Shown: positions 42,234-50,243 of the stretch, in pieces
How the letters are laid out: each line of letters begins with the position of its first letter
Position numbering within the stretch: the stretch's first letter is position 1
Source of the DNA: Promethearchaeota archaeon
GTDB taxonomy: Archaea > Asgardarchaeota > Lokiarchaeia > Sigyniarchaeales > SOKP01
Assembly (NCBI GenBank): GCA_019894975.1
Contig: JAGXNO010000022.1
Location: 1 to 57,041, forward strand
Direction of reading: 5' to 3'
Length of the DNA: 57,041 nucleotides
Program-made: the position numbers and the translations under genes
Notes under the pieces: model-generated
Told to the model about the DNA's origin: nothing
Database searches by the model: none
The model's input: the letters and a program-made list of their open reading frames with translations, nothing else

Positions 42234-42430
42234 GTTGATATTAGATAAAAATTCCTTTTTTTTACCCCCTAATCAACAATAAAGTTGAGTATTGATCTTG
42301 AGGTAATTAAAACCAGGTTGTTCATTAAAAAGAACCTTAAATTGTCTTCCCACCAATTATTGAAGGCTTTAATTTATAATTTTGATAGAATCTTCATTTA
42401 GAACATAATTTCGTTTAAATTAAATAATCT

Positions 42431-42976
42431 CTAAACGTCCATTAAATATTCATCTGGAATTTCTTGTCCTAATCCTGCTTCTTTAAATTTCTGACCATTT
42501 TCTACATAAAGATTAGAACCCCACTCGCCCATTCTTCTTGTTGGATATTCTTTCTTTTTTATTGCTGGAACACCTGCATAAAGACAATTATCCTCTGTTT
42601 CGCCTTTAATAACAGCCCCTCCAGCTATAATCACTCCTGATCCTATTTTTGAATTCTGTAAAACAGAAGCGCTAATTCCTATTAATGTCTTGTCACCAAT
42701 AGTTGTGGGACCATGGACCATTGATAAATGGCCAAGAGTAACATTCTTTCCTATTTTACACAATCCCTTAACTGTAGAATGGATTACACAATTTTCCTGA
42801 ATACTTGTGTTTTCTCCCACAATAATTTTTCCCCAGTCCCCCCTTAATTTCGCGCCAAACCATATATTTACGTAAGCACCAATCTCAACATCCCCAATAA
42901 TAACCACATCTTTTGCTATAAAAGCGGTAGGATGGATAGAGGGAGTTGTTCCGTCATACGGTGATGCAACAATCAT
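42431..42976 (-). CDS. Gamma-carbonic anhydrase family protein
   Basis: A 181-residue left-handed parallel beta-helix with hexapeptide repeats (IGDVEIGAYVNIW, IGKNVTLG, IGDKTLIG, IGSGVIIAGG). Three His at the positions expected for zinc occur in NCVIHST and GHLSMVHG. The tail after residue 150 is helical, as in Cam-like and YrdA-like proteins. CO2 hydration or a ferripyochelin-binding-type role is possible. ATG start at 42976. Confidence 0.87.
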   Translation of the reverse strand: MIVASPYDGTTPSIHPTAFIAKDVVIIGDVEIGAYVNIWFGAKLRGDWGKIIVGENTSIQENCVIHSTVKGLCKIGKNVTLGHLSMVHGPTTIGDKTLIGISASVLQNSKIGSGVIIAGGAVIKGETEDNCLYAGVPAIKKKEYPTRRMGEWGSNLYVENGQKFKEAGLGQEIPDEYLMDV

Positions 42977-43146
42977 GTTTAGAACCTAATAACCTTTTTA
43001 AAAAAATATTGATTGATTTCTAAAGAGTCAAAAATTATTTAAGATTTTTGAATTATGCAAATAGTCCAATTTCTATAACATGATATATTAATAAATTTGA
43101 AATTTCATTACTTTAGTGAATATTAACAAACAGACTGAAATAAACA

Positions 43147-43626
43147 ATGAAAGTCAATCTAGTTTATGAAGAAAATTTTCAATTAGACGTTAATCAAGCA
43201 TTTGATATAACAATGCAGTGGTTAAAGAGCCAATATAAGGCAAAGATTAAAGTATCAACACCTCCCAAATATATTGAAGCTAAGCAAGGGACTATGATGA
43301 CTAATACTGGTCATGATCCAAATTGGAAAAAGAGAATTGGGATTACATTTTATGAATTAGATGGAGAAAGGACATTGTTAAGAGTGGAAGCAACTCCGCT
43401 TGCGCGAAACATATTTAGAGTAGAAAAACTCAAAGAGTCTTGGTTTAAAGGTTTATTCTCTCATTTATTTTCACTCCTTCAAAATGTAGGAGAAGAAAAT
43501 AAGCCAAAAGTTGCATTCCAATCCAATTTTGAGAGTAAAGACAAATCTAAATATTGCCCCAATTGTGGAGAGAGCATTGAGGAACAAATTATTATTTGTC
43601 CTGCGTGTGGTATTACATTAATTTAA
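43147..43626 (+). CDS. Hypothetical protein with C-terminal zinc ribbon
   Basis: A 159-residue protein. The first ~120 residues are alpha/beta and soluble (FDITMQWLKSQYKAKIKV; RIGITFYELDGERTLLRVEA), with a loose resemblance to SRPBCC-like folds. The last 25 residues are a zinc ribbon CPNC...CPAC, similar in style to those on the GTPase and its neighbour. ATG start. Function unknown. Confidence 0.6.
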   Translation: MKVNLVYEENFQLDVNQAFDITMQWLKSQYKAKIKVSTPPKYIEAKQGTMMTNTGHDPNWKKRIGITFYELDGERTLLRVEATPLARNIFRVEKLKESWFKGLFSHLFSLLQNVGEENKPKVAFQSNFESKDKSKYCPNCGESIEEQIIICPACGITLI

Positions 43627-43799
43627 TCAACAAGAAAATAAGCAGAAACAAGCAATAAACAAATCATTAAAATCAGTAGTGTAAAACTTATCATAAAACA
43701 AGGCTCCGATTGAGTGACATGACAGAGAGACGAAGCTAAAATATATAATACAGTTACATAAATAAACGACAGAAACGATACTACGATTTTATATTTCAT
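43623..43799 (-). CDS. Short two-helix membrane protein (58 residues)
   Basis: ATG at 43799 and TAA at 43623-43625. The protein has two hydrophobic helices, about residues 5-25 and 35-56, split by a Cys/Ser/His/Gln-containing loop (SSLCHVTQSEPC). The loop Cys residues could pair outside the cell. Its stop overlaps the stop of the convergent zinc-ribbon gene by 3 nt. Supported by topology and by filling an otherwise empty 208-nt gap, but no homologue is known to me. Confidence 0.45.
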   Translation of the reverse strand: MKYKIVVSFLSFIYVTVLYILASSLCHVTQSEPCFMISFTLLILMICLLLVSAYFLVD

Positions 43800-43834
43800 T
43801 ACAATAAAATATCTGCTTTTTTTATTAAGGTTTT

Positions 43835-44326
43835 CTACATTTTGAAATTGCGTTTTTTTAACATGTGAGTCATTTCAAAAGACATTACAAATTGTTTAGC
43901 TAGATCCTTATTGACTTTATTGATTGTAAATAAAGATTTTAATATACCCCTATCAGGATAGCTATTTGATTCCTTCTTATGAAGTATCTTCACACCAGCT
44001 TCCATAGTCTCACCAACTCTAAGAGAGGTTTTAAATTTTAAGTTTTGAATTCCAAGTAACGCAATTACAGTCTTTTCATAAATACCTGTCTTTAAAAAAA
44101 GTCCAATTGCTAAAGGAATGATAAATGGGCCCGGAAAAACGGGAGTTTTATAGGGCATTTCTTTTTCAGCATAGAGCTCATCAAAGAACATCGATAAATT
44201 AAACCAGCATAAATTACAAAAATTGAGTAAGTCTGCCTCTTTTAATGTTCTCCTCGATGTTGTATATACTTCTCCCTCATTAAATTCCTCATAAAATTTT
44301 CCATGTTTATAAGAGATTGTTACCAC
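43835..44326 (-). CDS. MaoC-like hotdog protein lacking the hydratase dyad
   Basis: A 163-residue hotdog-fold protein. FYEEFNEGEVYTTSRRTLKEADLLNF and VFPGPFIIPLAIGL are MaoC/R-specific enoyl-CoA hydratase features. The catalytic Asp-x4-His motif normally found just after the EAD segment is replaced by LCWFNLSMFFDE, with no His. Hydratase activity is therefore doubtful; thioester binding without dehydration chemistry is an alternative. ATG start at 44326. Confidence 0.65.
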   Translation of the reverse strand: MVTISYKHGKFYEEFNEGEVYTTSRRTLKEADLLNFCNLCWFNLSMFFDELYAEKEMPYKTPVFPGPFIIPLAIGLFLKTGIYEKTVIALLGIQNLKFKTSLRVGETMEAGVKILHKKESNSYPDRGILKSLFTINKVNKDLAKQFVMSFEMTHMLKKRNFKM

Positions 44327-44544
44327 CCCAATCTATTTTATATTCTAATCTACTAATTATGAGTCTAATTTTAAATGAATCATTTACTGATATTAACTTT
44401 TATTGAATTCTACAATCTCTCTATCTACTATGTAATAATTAGAGCTAAAGTTTATAATGTTATTACTCCTTTTTTTTGTAGGAATATAAATACCTCAAGA
44501 TCAGAGAAGTATCCTTGAAAATTATCTTTAGAGTTTAAAATTTA

Positions 44545-45030
44545 ATGAAAGACGAAACTGAAGAAGATACCTTCAATATCATCAAATCTAATGAAATCAA
44601 TGAATATATTGCTATTACATATGAAACTTGTGGTAATTCTAATAAGGATGTTAAAATTATAGTTTATATTAAAAATAATCCTTTAATTACCATCCCAAGC
44701 ACTTCATATCCTAGCTTAGAGAATTTTTTTCAAGGCTCAATAAAGTCTCTTAATTTAGATAAAATGACCCAAAAAAAGAACTTAGCTATAACTGTTTACC
44801 AAAAACTACTAAGAGATTTAATGTTATGGTCTGAAAATAACTATACTACTAAATATATTGACTACAGAATGGCATTCCCCTTATTAAAAGAATTGTGCAA
44901 GGTTGGAAACACTAAATTTCAAATTATTTTCCAACAAGAAATTTTAAAGGAGTACGCTACCAATAGTTCACAGGTTAAAGAATTTTTAAAACGGGAAGGT
45001 TACCTAAAACTAATTGGAGACTTTTTTTAA
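44545..45030 (+). CDS. Hypothetical protein
   Basis: A 161-residue hydrophilic protein with no transmembrane segment. The C-terminal half looks helical (FPLLKELCKVGNTKFQIIF; VKEFLKREGYLKLIGDFF), with a HEAT/leucine-repeat flavour. The N-terminal half is beta-strand rich. I cannot assign a family. ATG start. Convergent with the 4-hydroxybutyryl-CoA dehydratase gene, 60 nt apart, and not obviously linked to it. Confidence 0.5.
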   Translation: MKDETEEDTFNIIKSNEINEYIAITYETCGNSNKDVKIIVYIKNNPLITIPSTSYPSLENFFQGSIKSLNLDKMTQKKNLAITVYQKLLRDLMLWSENNYTTKYIDYRMAFPLLKELCKVGNTKFQIIFQQEILKEYATNSSQVKEFLKREGYLKLIGDFF

Positions 45031-45089
45031 ATTCTCTCTTTAAGGAAAAAAAAAATAAAAAAATTAATAGATTTTGCAATTAACTGGAT

Positions 45090-46568
45090 TTAAGATTTAT
45101 TTAATTCATCATTAATGCCAGCAATTCTTTTTACAATATCTTTTCTAGATTCAATATCATACTGAGTAGTAATTGCAATACTTTCCATTACAGGCGAACC
45201 CCCACCATGATAACTCCCAAAGAGATGTACACCTCCAGATGCAGAGACATACATATCACCGATAAATCTCCAGAATTGAGCCGCGTTTTCAGGTGAAATA
45301 TTAGGGTTTCTAGTTATATATTTATAAAGTTGTTCTCTTAATTCTGGATTTACAAAATCTCCTTCATGAGGGAAAGTTGCAGGAATTCCTCCTGAAAGAT
45401 CAACTATAATTTCAGCTTCACGAAAAACATTTTCTCCTGATAAACATCTTCCCACATTGCAATAAATAGAATTTGGTATGTAACTTCCTGGCCCATATGG
45501 GATAAATCCGATTCCAGGCATATATACTTCTGGCTTACCTAAATCGGAGGCAGTATATCCCGCAGCATAGCCTAATTCCGTAACCATAATTAATTCAGCT
45601 AATTTACTCCTCACATGAGATGCTCTATGAATATTATTATATTCTGCTGCCAAAGCCGCAGTTCCTACTAATAAATCTCCTATTGCAGGTTTACATCCTG
45701 AATAACTATGTCGATGGAATAGAGCGAATAATAAGGCGAGAGTACCAGCATGTTGATGTTCACCACAGAGAAAAACTCTTTCCCATGGGACAAATACATC
45801 ATCAAAAATAATATAGGAATCAGTTGCCCCAGGCATAAATCCTCGTTTAAAATGTTCTCTTTCACGAAGGTTATGAATTGTCACTACTTGTTTTACTCCT
45901 TCGTAATCCCCAGGTACCGCAAATGCAACAGCATAATCTTTATCTTCGGGTCTCAATGCCCTAGTTGGTACTACAATGATCTCATCAGAAACAGAAGCTT
46001 CAGAGATGTGAACTTTGCATCCTCGAACGATAATTCCATCATCTCGTTTTTCTACCACACGAACATACATATCTGGATCTTCTTGATCTGCAGGTCTTTT
46101 TATTCTATTACCTTTTACATCGGTTTGAGCACAAGCTGCAATTAAATCTTCTCTTTGAAATCGTTCCATCCATTTTTTAAAATTCTCATGGTAATTAGTT
46201 TCCCCATTGTTGGATTTATCTGCCTCGTAGCTAACATTATATACCGCATTAGCTCCGTCACAACCCATGCATCGTTGTATACATCCACCTACTTTTTGGC
46301 AGAGCTTACGAGTCATGTCTTGCTTCCTGTGAAGGTCCTCAGTACTTTGATGTATGTGCGTAAAACGGTTAATTATATCCCCCGTAAGATGAGATTTTGC
46401 GAAAATAAGATCTTTATATTCTGGATCATCCACTACATCAAAGGTAGTACCGATAGTATTTAGGCAAGGAATTTGTCGTTCATCTAATCTATCGATTCGT
46501 TCACCGTTAAAGAAAATATTATTCTTCATTTTACTTAGGTCATTCATGTATTCTTCTTTTGTTCTCAT
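45090..46568 (-). CDS. abfD: 4-hydroxybutyryl-CoA dehydratase / vinylacetyl-CoA isomerase
   Basis: A 492-residue FAD/[4Fe-4S] enzyme converting 4-hydroxybutyryl-CoA to crotonyl-CoA. It belongs to the 4-hydroxyphenylacetate 3-hydroxylase fold family, and cluster ligands distinguish it. A CxxxC pair occurs in GGCIQRCMG, and His and Cys seven residues apart occur in FHRHSYSGC, matching the known C-x3-C / H-x6-C ligand set. The RNPNISPENAAQFWRFIGDMYV end is also conserved. ATG start at 46568 with GAGGT about 9 nt upstream. It functions in 4-aminobutyrate or 4-hydroxybutyrate fermentation or in autotrophic 4-hydroxybutyrate cycles. An inverted repeat abuts its promoter. Divergent from the acyl-CoA synthetase alpha gene. 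Confidence 0.92.
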   Translation of the reverse strand: MRTKEEYMNDLSKMKNNIFFNGERIDRLDERQIPCLNTIGTTFDVVDDPEYKDLIFAKSHLTGDIINRFTHIHQSTEDLHRKQDMTRKLCQKVGGCIQRCMGCDGANAVYNVSYEADKSNNGETNYHENFKKWMERFQREDLIAACAQTDVKGNRIKRPADQEDPDMYVRVVEKRDDGIIVRGCKVHISEASVSDEIIVVPTRALRPEDKDYAVAFAVPGDYEGVKQVVTIHNLREREHFKRGFMPGATDSYIIFDDVFVPWERVFLCGEHQHAGTLALLFALFHRHSYSGCKPAIGDLLVGTAALAAEYNNIHRASHVRSKLAELIMVTELGYAAGYTASDLGKPEVYMPGIGFIPYGPGSYIPNSIYCNVGRCLSGENVFREAEIIVDLSGGIPATFPHEGDFVNPELREQLYKYITRNPNISPENAAQFWRFIGDMYVSASGGVHLFGSYHGGGSPVMESIAITTQYDIESRKDIVKRIAGINDELNKS

Positions 46569-46898
46569 TTTTTATACCTCGTTTATAAAATATTAGAGAA
46601 AAATTCCATTTTATAATATTACCCTTTTTAAGAGCCAATAAAAAGAGGTAATAAACTACAAAATAGTCATCTTCTACTTATTATATTTTATTAATTAAAA
46701 TATAAATTATTTATTGATTTTAGTCTGAATCTAAATCTCAAATCTTTGGCTTTTCTCCCATGTAAAAAAGAGGCTACTTTGTGAGTTTAAGTCATTCAAA
46801 TAAGTCTAAAAAGATAGTATAATCATTCAATTCTTTAATTATCAATCTTTTTACAATATAACTTACAATTATAAATTTACTACTAGGAGAATTGTGCT
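46569..46898. other. Divergent regulatory region abfD / ACD-alpha
   Basis: 330 nt without ORFs. It holds an abfD TATA-like box at about 46608-46617 (ATTATAAAAT on the minus strand), an inverted repeat at 46618-46652, and the ACD-alpha AGGAGA Shine-Dalgarno at 46885-46890. Otherwise AT-rich. Confidence 0.5.
46618..46652. promoter_or_regulatory. 12-bp inverted repeat, operator candidate
   Basis: Arms ATTACC-CTTTTT and AAAAAG-A-GGTAAT pair over 12 bp with one bulged A and a 10-nt spacer. The element touches the upstream edge of the predicted abfD TATA box, where a regulator could help or block TFB binding. It could instead act only as RNA hairpin if transcribed. Confidence 0.45.
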
Positions 46899-48407
46899 AT
46901 GGATGTCGAAGAAAAGCTAGATCTGATGAAAACTATGTTTAATCCAAAAAACGTTGCGCTTATGGGAGCAACGAGTAAAATGGGTAAAATCGGTTCTTTA
47001 GTAGGTATGAGTCTGTTAAGCTGTGGATTTAAGAAGAAAATATTTCCTATTAATCCAAGTCCTAATTATCAAGGCAAAAAAATACTAGGATTTGATGTTT
47101 ATTCCTCTCTCGATAAATGTCCTGAACAAATTGATTTAGTGGGAATAGTTGTGCCCCCAAATGCGGTAGTAGATTCAGTGAAGCAAGCAATAGAAAATGA
47201 CATTAAAACAGCAGCGATAATCACAGCGGGATTTGGGGAGGTAAAAAGCGATGAGCGACAGAACGAAAATAAAGAATTAGTTAAAGTTGCCGAAAAGGGA
47301 GGTTTAATCTTTGTTGGACCTAATTCCATGGGATTTTATTCCTCAGAAGATACAACCTCCCCTTTGCATTTAGGATTTGGTTTTATGCTTCCTAATCCTG
47401 GAAATATTTCAATTGTATCACAATCTGGAACCATGGGAACAATTCTGTGTAACGCATTACAGAGAATCAGATATTTTGTGTCAAGTGGGAATGAAGCCTC
47501 TTTAACCCTTGAAGATTATCTGCAATATTATGCTCAAGATGAAGAAACAAAAACTATAGCTTTATTCGCTGAGGGGTTACGCGCAGGTAAGCGATTTAAA
47601 GAAATATGTACTGAAATGACTAAAAAGAAACCTGTCCTTTTCCTCAAAGCAGGTATCACCAAAACTGGTGCAAGAGCTGCTAATAGTCATACTGGTTCAA
47701 TTGCGGGTTCATTAGATATTTACAAATCAGTTTTTAAACAAACTGGTGTAATATTTGCTGATCAAATAATGGAATTCATCTACCTTATCAAAGGAGCACA
47801 TTTTCTTCTCCCTCTTCCTGATCATGATCCTCTACGAGCAGGTATTATAAGTGGAGGCGGTGGTTTTGTGGTACATCTTACTGATCTATGTGAAAAGCAT
47901 GGAATCAACGTAGTTGATTTACAGACAGAACCAAATGGTCCTAAACTTATAGAAGATATTTCAGAACACCTTCCTTTCTATTGGAGTCATAATAATCCCG
48001 TCGATATGGTTGCTACGAACAATCCCAATGCTTATCAAAATGTAATGAAACTTATGTTAGATTCTGACTGTTTTGATATTATTTTTACTATGACTTCCGC
48101 CACGTTTCACGAAAGGATAAAGATGTTGAAACCTGTAAACGAATCTGGAAAAATAATGAAGGAAATGATGATGTCGAGAAGGGGTGATATGATAAATCAA
48201 ATAGTTGATAGTGAAATAAAATTAGCTCAAAGCCAACTTACTAAGAAGTTAATTTACGTTTCATTAACCCCTAATCTTGGTAATCCGCTCTATGACAAAT
48301 ATGATGAAAATCAAGTAATGGTGTTCGGTGGAAATTTTGAGACTGCTGCGATTGTATTAAGAAAACTTCATGACTATCAAACATTTATTAGCCGTTCTTC
48401 TTCTTGA
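46899..48407 (+). CDS. ADP-forming acyl-CoA synthetase, alpha subunit
   Basis: A 502-residue CoA-binding/succinyl-CoA-ligase-like protein. The CoA-binding Rossmann start is VALMGATSKMGKIG (about 19-32), then IITAGFGE and VGPNSMGF. The ligase part has ISIVSQSGTMGT, and ANSHTGSIAGS contains the His that is transiently phosphorylated. The ATP-grasp beta subunit is not fused and not adjacent, so it must be elsewhere. The enzyme makes ATP from acyl-CoA, or activates an acid, in peptide- and acid-fermenting archaea. ATG start with AGGAGA upstream. Divergent from abfD, suggesting joint work on 4-carbon acyl-CoA. Confidence 0.88.
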   Translation: MDVEEKLDLMKTMFNPKNVALMGATSKMGKIGSLVGMSLLSCGFKKKIFPINPSPNYQGKKILGFDVYSSLDKCPEQIDLVGIVVPPNAVVDSVKQAIENDIKTAAIITAGFGEVKSDERQNENKELVKVAEKGGLIFVGPNSMGFYSSEDTTSPLHLGFGFMLPNPGNISIVSQSGTMGTILCNALQRIRYFVSSGNEASLTLEDYLQYYAQDEETKTIALFAEGLRAGKRFKEICTEMTKKKPVLFLKAGITKTGARAANSHTGSIAGSLDIYKSVFKQTGVIFADQIMEFIYLIKGAHFLLPLPDHDPLRAGIISGGGGFVVHLTDLCEKHGINVVDLQTEPNGPKLIEDISEHLPFYWSHNNPVDMVATNNPNAYQNVMKLMLDSDCFDIIFTMTSATFHERIKMLKPVNESGKIMKEMMMSRRGDMINQIVDSEIKLAQSQLTKKLIYVSLTPNLGNPLYDKYDENQVMVFGGNFETAAIVLRKLHDYQTFISRSSS

Positions 48408-48535
48408 TCTTTCCTCTTTTCCACTAAATCGAGATTGAAGGGCTCTAATTATTCTTTTTGAAAGCTTTTTGATAAAAATGTAAAAAAATAGTAATTATAA
48501 TAAAATTCTCACTCAAATATATACTGTTTTCTTTG

Positions 48536-48919
48536 TTATTTTGTCTCTAAAACTGCGCGAGCTTTTTCTAAATTATCAACTCCAATAACTATTCTGTTAT
48601 TTTCAGTCAAATAAATTAGATCTATATTAACACCTGCTTTCCCTATTTTTCGAGCCAGTTTCCCTCCAGAACCGGGTTTTCCTGCGATATGACCTATATC
48701 CAAAACAAGTACTTCCCGAACTGCACGTACTTCAAACCCTTCATTCTCTAGAACCCATTTGGTTGTCGTTTCATCTTCAACTAAAATGTGAATGATTCCA
48801 TCCTCATTTAGAGGAAACCCACATAACCCTTCTATATTAATCCCATTTTTACCTAGAACTTCCCCCATATCAGCTAACATTCCTGGTTCATTTTTCAAAA
48901 TTACAGTAAGATCTCTCAT
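48536..48919 (-). CDS. Tandem ACT-domain protein
   Basis: A 127-residue protein with two ACT domains, about residues 3-65 (VILKNEPGMLADMGEVLGKNG) and about 72-125 (GKLARKIGKAGVNIDLIYL). ACT domains bind amino acids or related small ligands. Free ACT proteins like this often sit near acyl-CoA ligases, and here one is 129 nt away from ACD-alpha, convergent. Ligand unknown. ATG start at 48919. Confidence 0.85.
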   Translation of the reverse strand: MRDLTVILKNEPGMLADMGEVLGKNGINIEGLCGFPLNEDGIIHILVEDETTTKWVLENEGFEVRAVREVLVLDIGHIAGKPGSGGKLARKIGKAGVNIDLIYLTENNRIVIGVDNLEKARAVLETK

Positions 48920-49077
48920 TTTATTATTCCTCTTGTATCTAATTATGTTATTTATTAAACTTAACTAAATTTCATTATCATTAGATTTTATACCAATGCT
49001 TAATAAAGTCATTTCTCTATTTAAGCTTTATAAATTACTTAAAAAATAATCATATAAGTGAAAGTAGTTCAATTACT

Positions 49078-49569
49078 CTAAGAGTATAGTTCTTTTATGT
49101 AACTTCTCAATGTTTCAATATTTTCAAAATAAAATAAGGTTATTTCTTCCTTAAAAAAAGGAGTTAGCAATCCTCCTCTTTTTAGAACCTCAGTTATATC
49201 CGTATCTTTTAACACAAATACTTTTGTCTTGTTAAAAAATTCTTCAAAGGAGAGGATAATTCCCATCTCAATCATGTGTCCTCCTTTATCATGTTCTATT
49301 ACCATGATTATCTCATTCGAAAATTTTGCAATAAGATCGAATTTTAAAATCAGATTCTCAAGATGGGTGCGATGAAATTCCTTTTCAAAAAACCCAAGGT
49401 TGTTTTCTATAGAATTTACTATTTTTTGAACTTCTTGAAGGGTAATAAATGTCTCATTACTATATGAACCACAAATAAAGATTTTATTTTTCTGCAAATC
49501 GTAAACTGAAAAAATATTAATAAACTCATCTAAAAAATCATCCCAGGCACTATCGTGTGAAATTTGCAT
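49078..49569 (-). CDS. Hypothetical protein, possible nucleoside deoxyribosyltransferase/TIR-like fold
   Basis: A 163-residue soluble protein. IFICGSYSNE near residue 29 resembles the glycine-containing first strand of nucleoside 2-deoxyribosyltransferase or TIR/SLOG-like folds. VIEHDKGGHMIEMGIIL resembles the later E..G...E.G segment. The central Arg/His/Glu-rich EKEFHRTHLENLI could form part of an active site. The match is by pattern only. It is divergent from an ArsR-like regulator across a 157-nt gap. Confidence 0.45.
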   Translation of the reverse strand: MQISHDSAWDDFLDEFINIFSVYDLQKNKIFICGSYSNETFITLQEVQKIVNSIENNLGFFEKEFHRTHLENLILKFDLIAKFSNEIIMVIEHDKGGHMIEMGIILSFEEFFNKTKVFVLKDTDITEVLKRGGLLTPFFKEEITLFYFENIETLRSYIKELYS

Positions 49570-49726
49570 GCTATTCCCCCAATTTATATAAAATAATTTA
49601 AAAATTCATTTATGCTATAAATTATTATATATCAATAATAATTGACTCAATCGATTTTGAGTTAAATTTAAATACATGATTATGCTTATTTAACATGAAA
49701 ATAGATGAGAAAATTAATATGAATAT

Positions 49727-50083
49727 ATGGGGGTAAATGATTTGGAAACTCCAAAAAAATTGGAAAATATGAGGAAAGAATTGGAAATTATATCAGAAAA
49801 AACAAGGTATAAAATACTACTTACTTTATTAGCTAGTGAAAACTCTCTCTCTTTCAGTCAACTGAGAGAACTACTACCTTCTATTCCAGAAAATACCTTA
49901 AATTATCATCTCAAAATTCTTAAAGAGAATGATTTTATTAAGAACGAGAAAAGAACGGAATACAAACGCTCTGAACCTCGCTCATTTTATTCGCTTAGCA
50001 AAAGATCGGTGGATTTACTTGGAAGTTTAGGACTAACAGCAGTAAAGAAAGAATTTCAAGCCCTATTCAAACAAATGACTTAA
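49727..50083 (+). CDS. ArsR-type winged-helix transcription regulator
   Basis: A 118-residue protein with a winged helix at about residues 18-85: EKTRYKILLTLLASE, SFSQLRELL, NTLNYHLKILKENDFI (recognition helix NYHLKIL) and a wing with EYKRSEPRSFYSLS. No metal-binding Cys motif of classical ArsR is present. The start is taken as ATG 49727. It is divergent from the deoxyribosyltransferase/TIR-like gene and 161 nt before the acyl-CoA synthetase, so either could be its target. Confidence 0.82.
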   Translation: MGVNDLETPKKLENMRKELEIISEKTRYKILLTLLASENSLSFSQLRELLPSIPENTLNYHLKILKENDFIKNEKRTEYKRSEPRSFYSLSKRSVDLLGSLGLTAVKKEFQALFKQMT

Positions 50084-50243
50084 TTTTTCCTCAATTATAC
50101 CCATTTTCGCAACCTGCAAGGTTTTTAAATCCTTTTTGTACTTTTTAAATCTAAAAAGTTATAAATTTCCATAAATTTAGCAATAAATAATTCATAAATT
50201 GCATTTTTGTTATCAAATAGTAAGATAAAATTGGGGATGCTAA

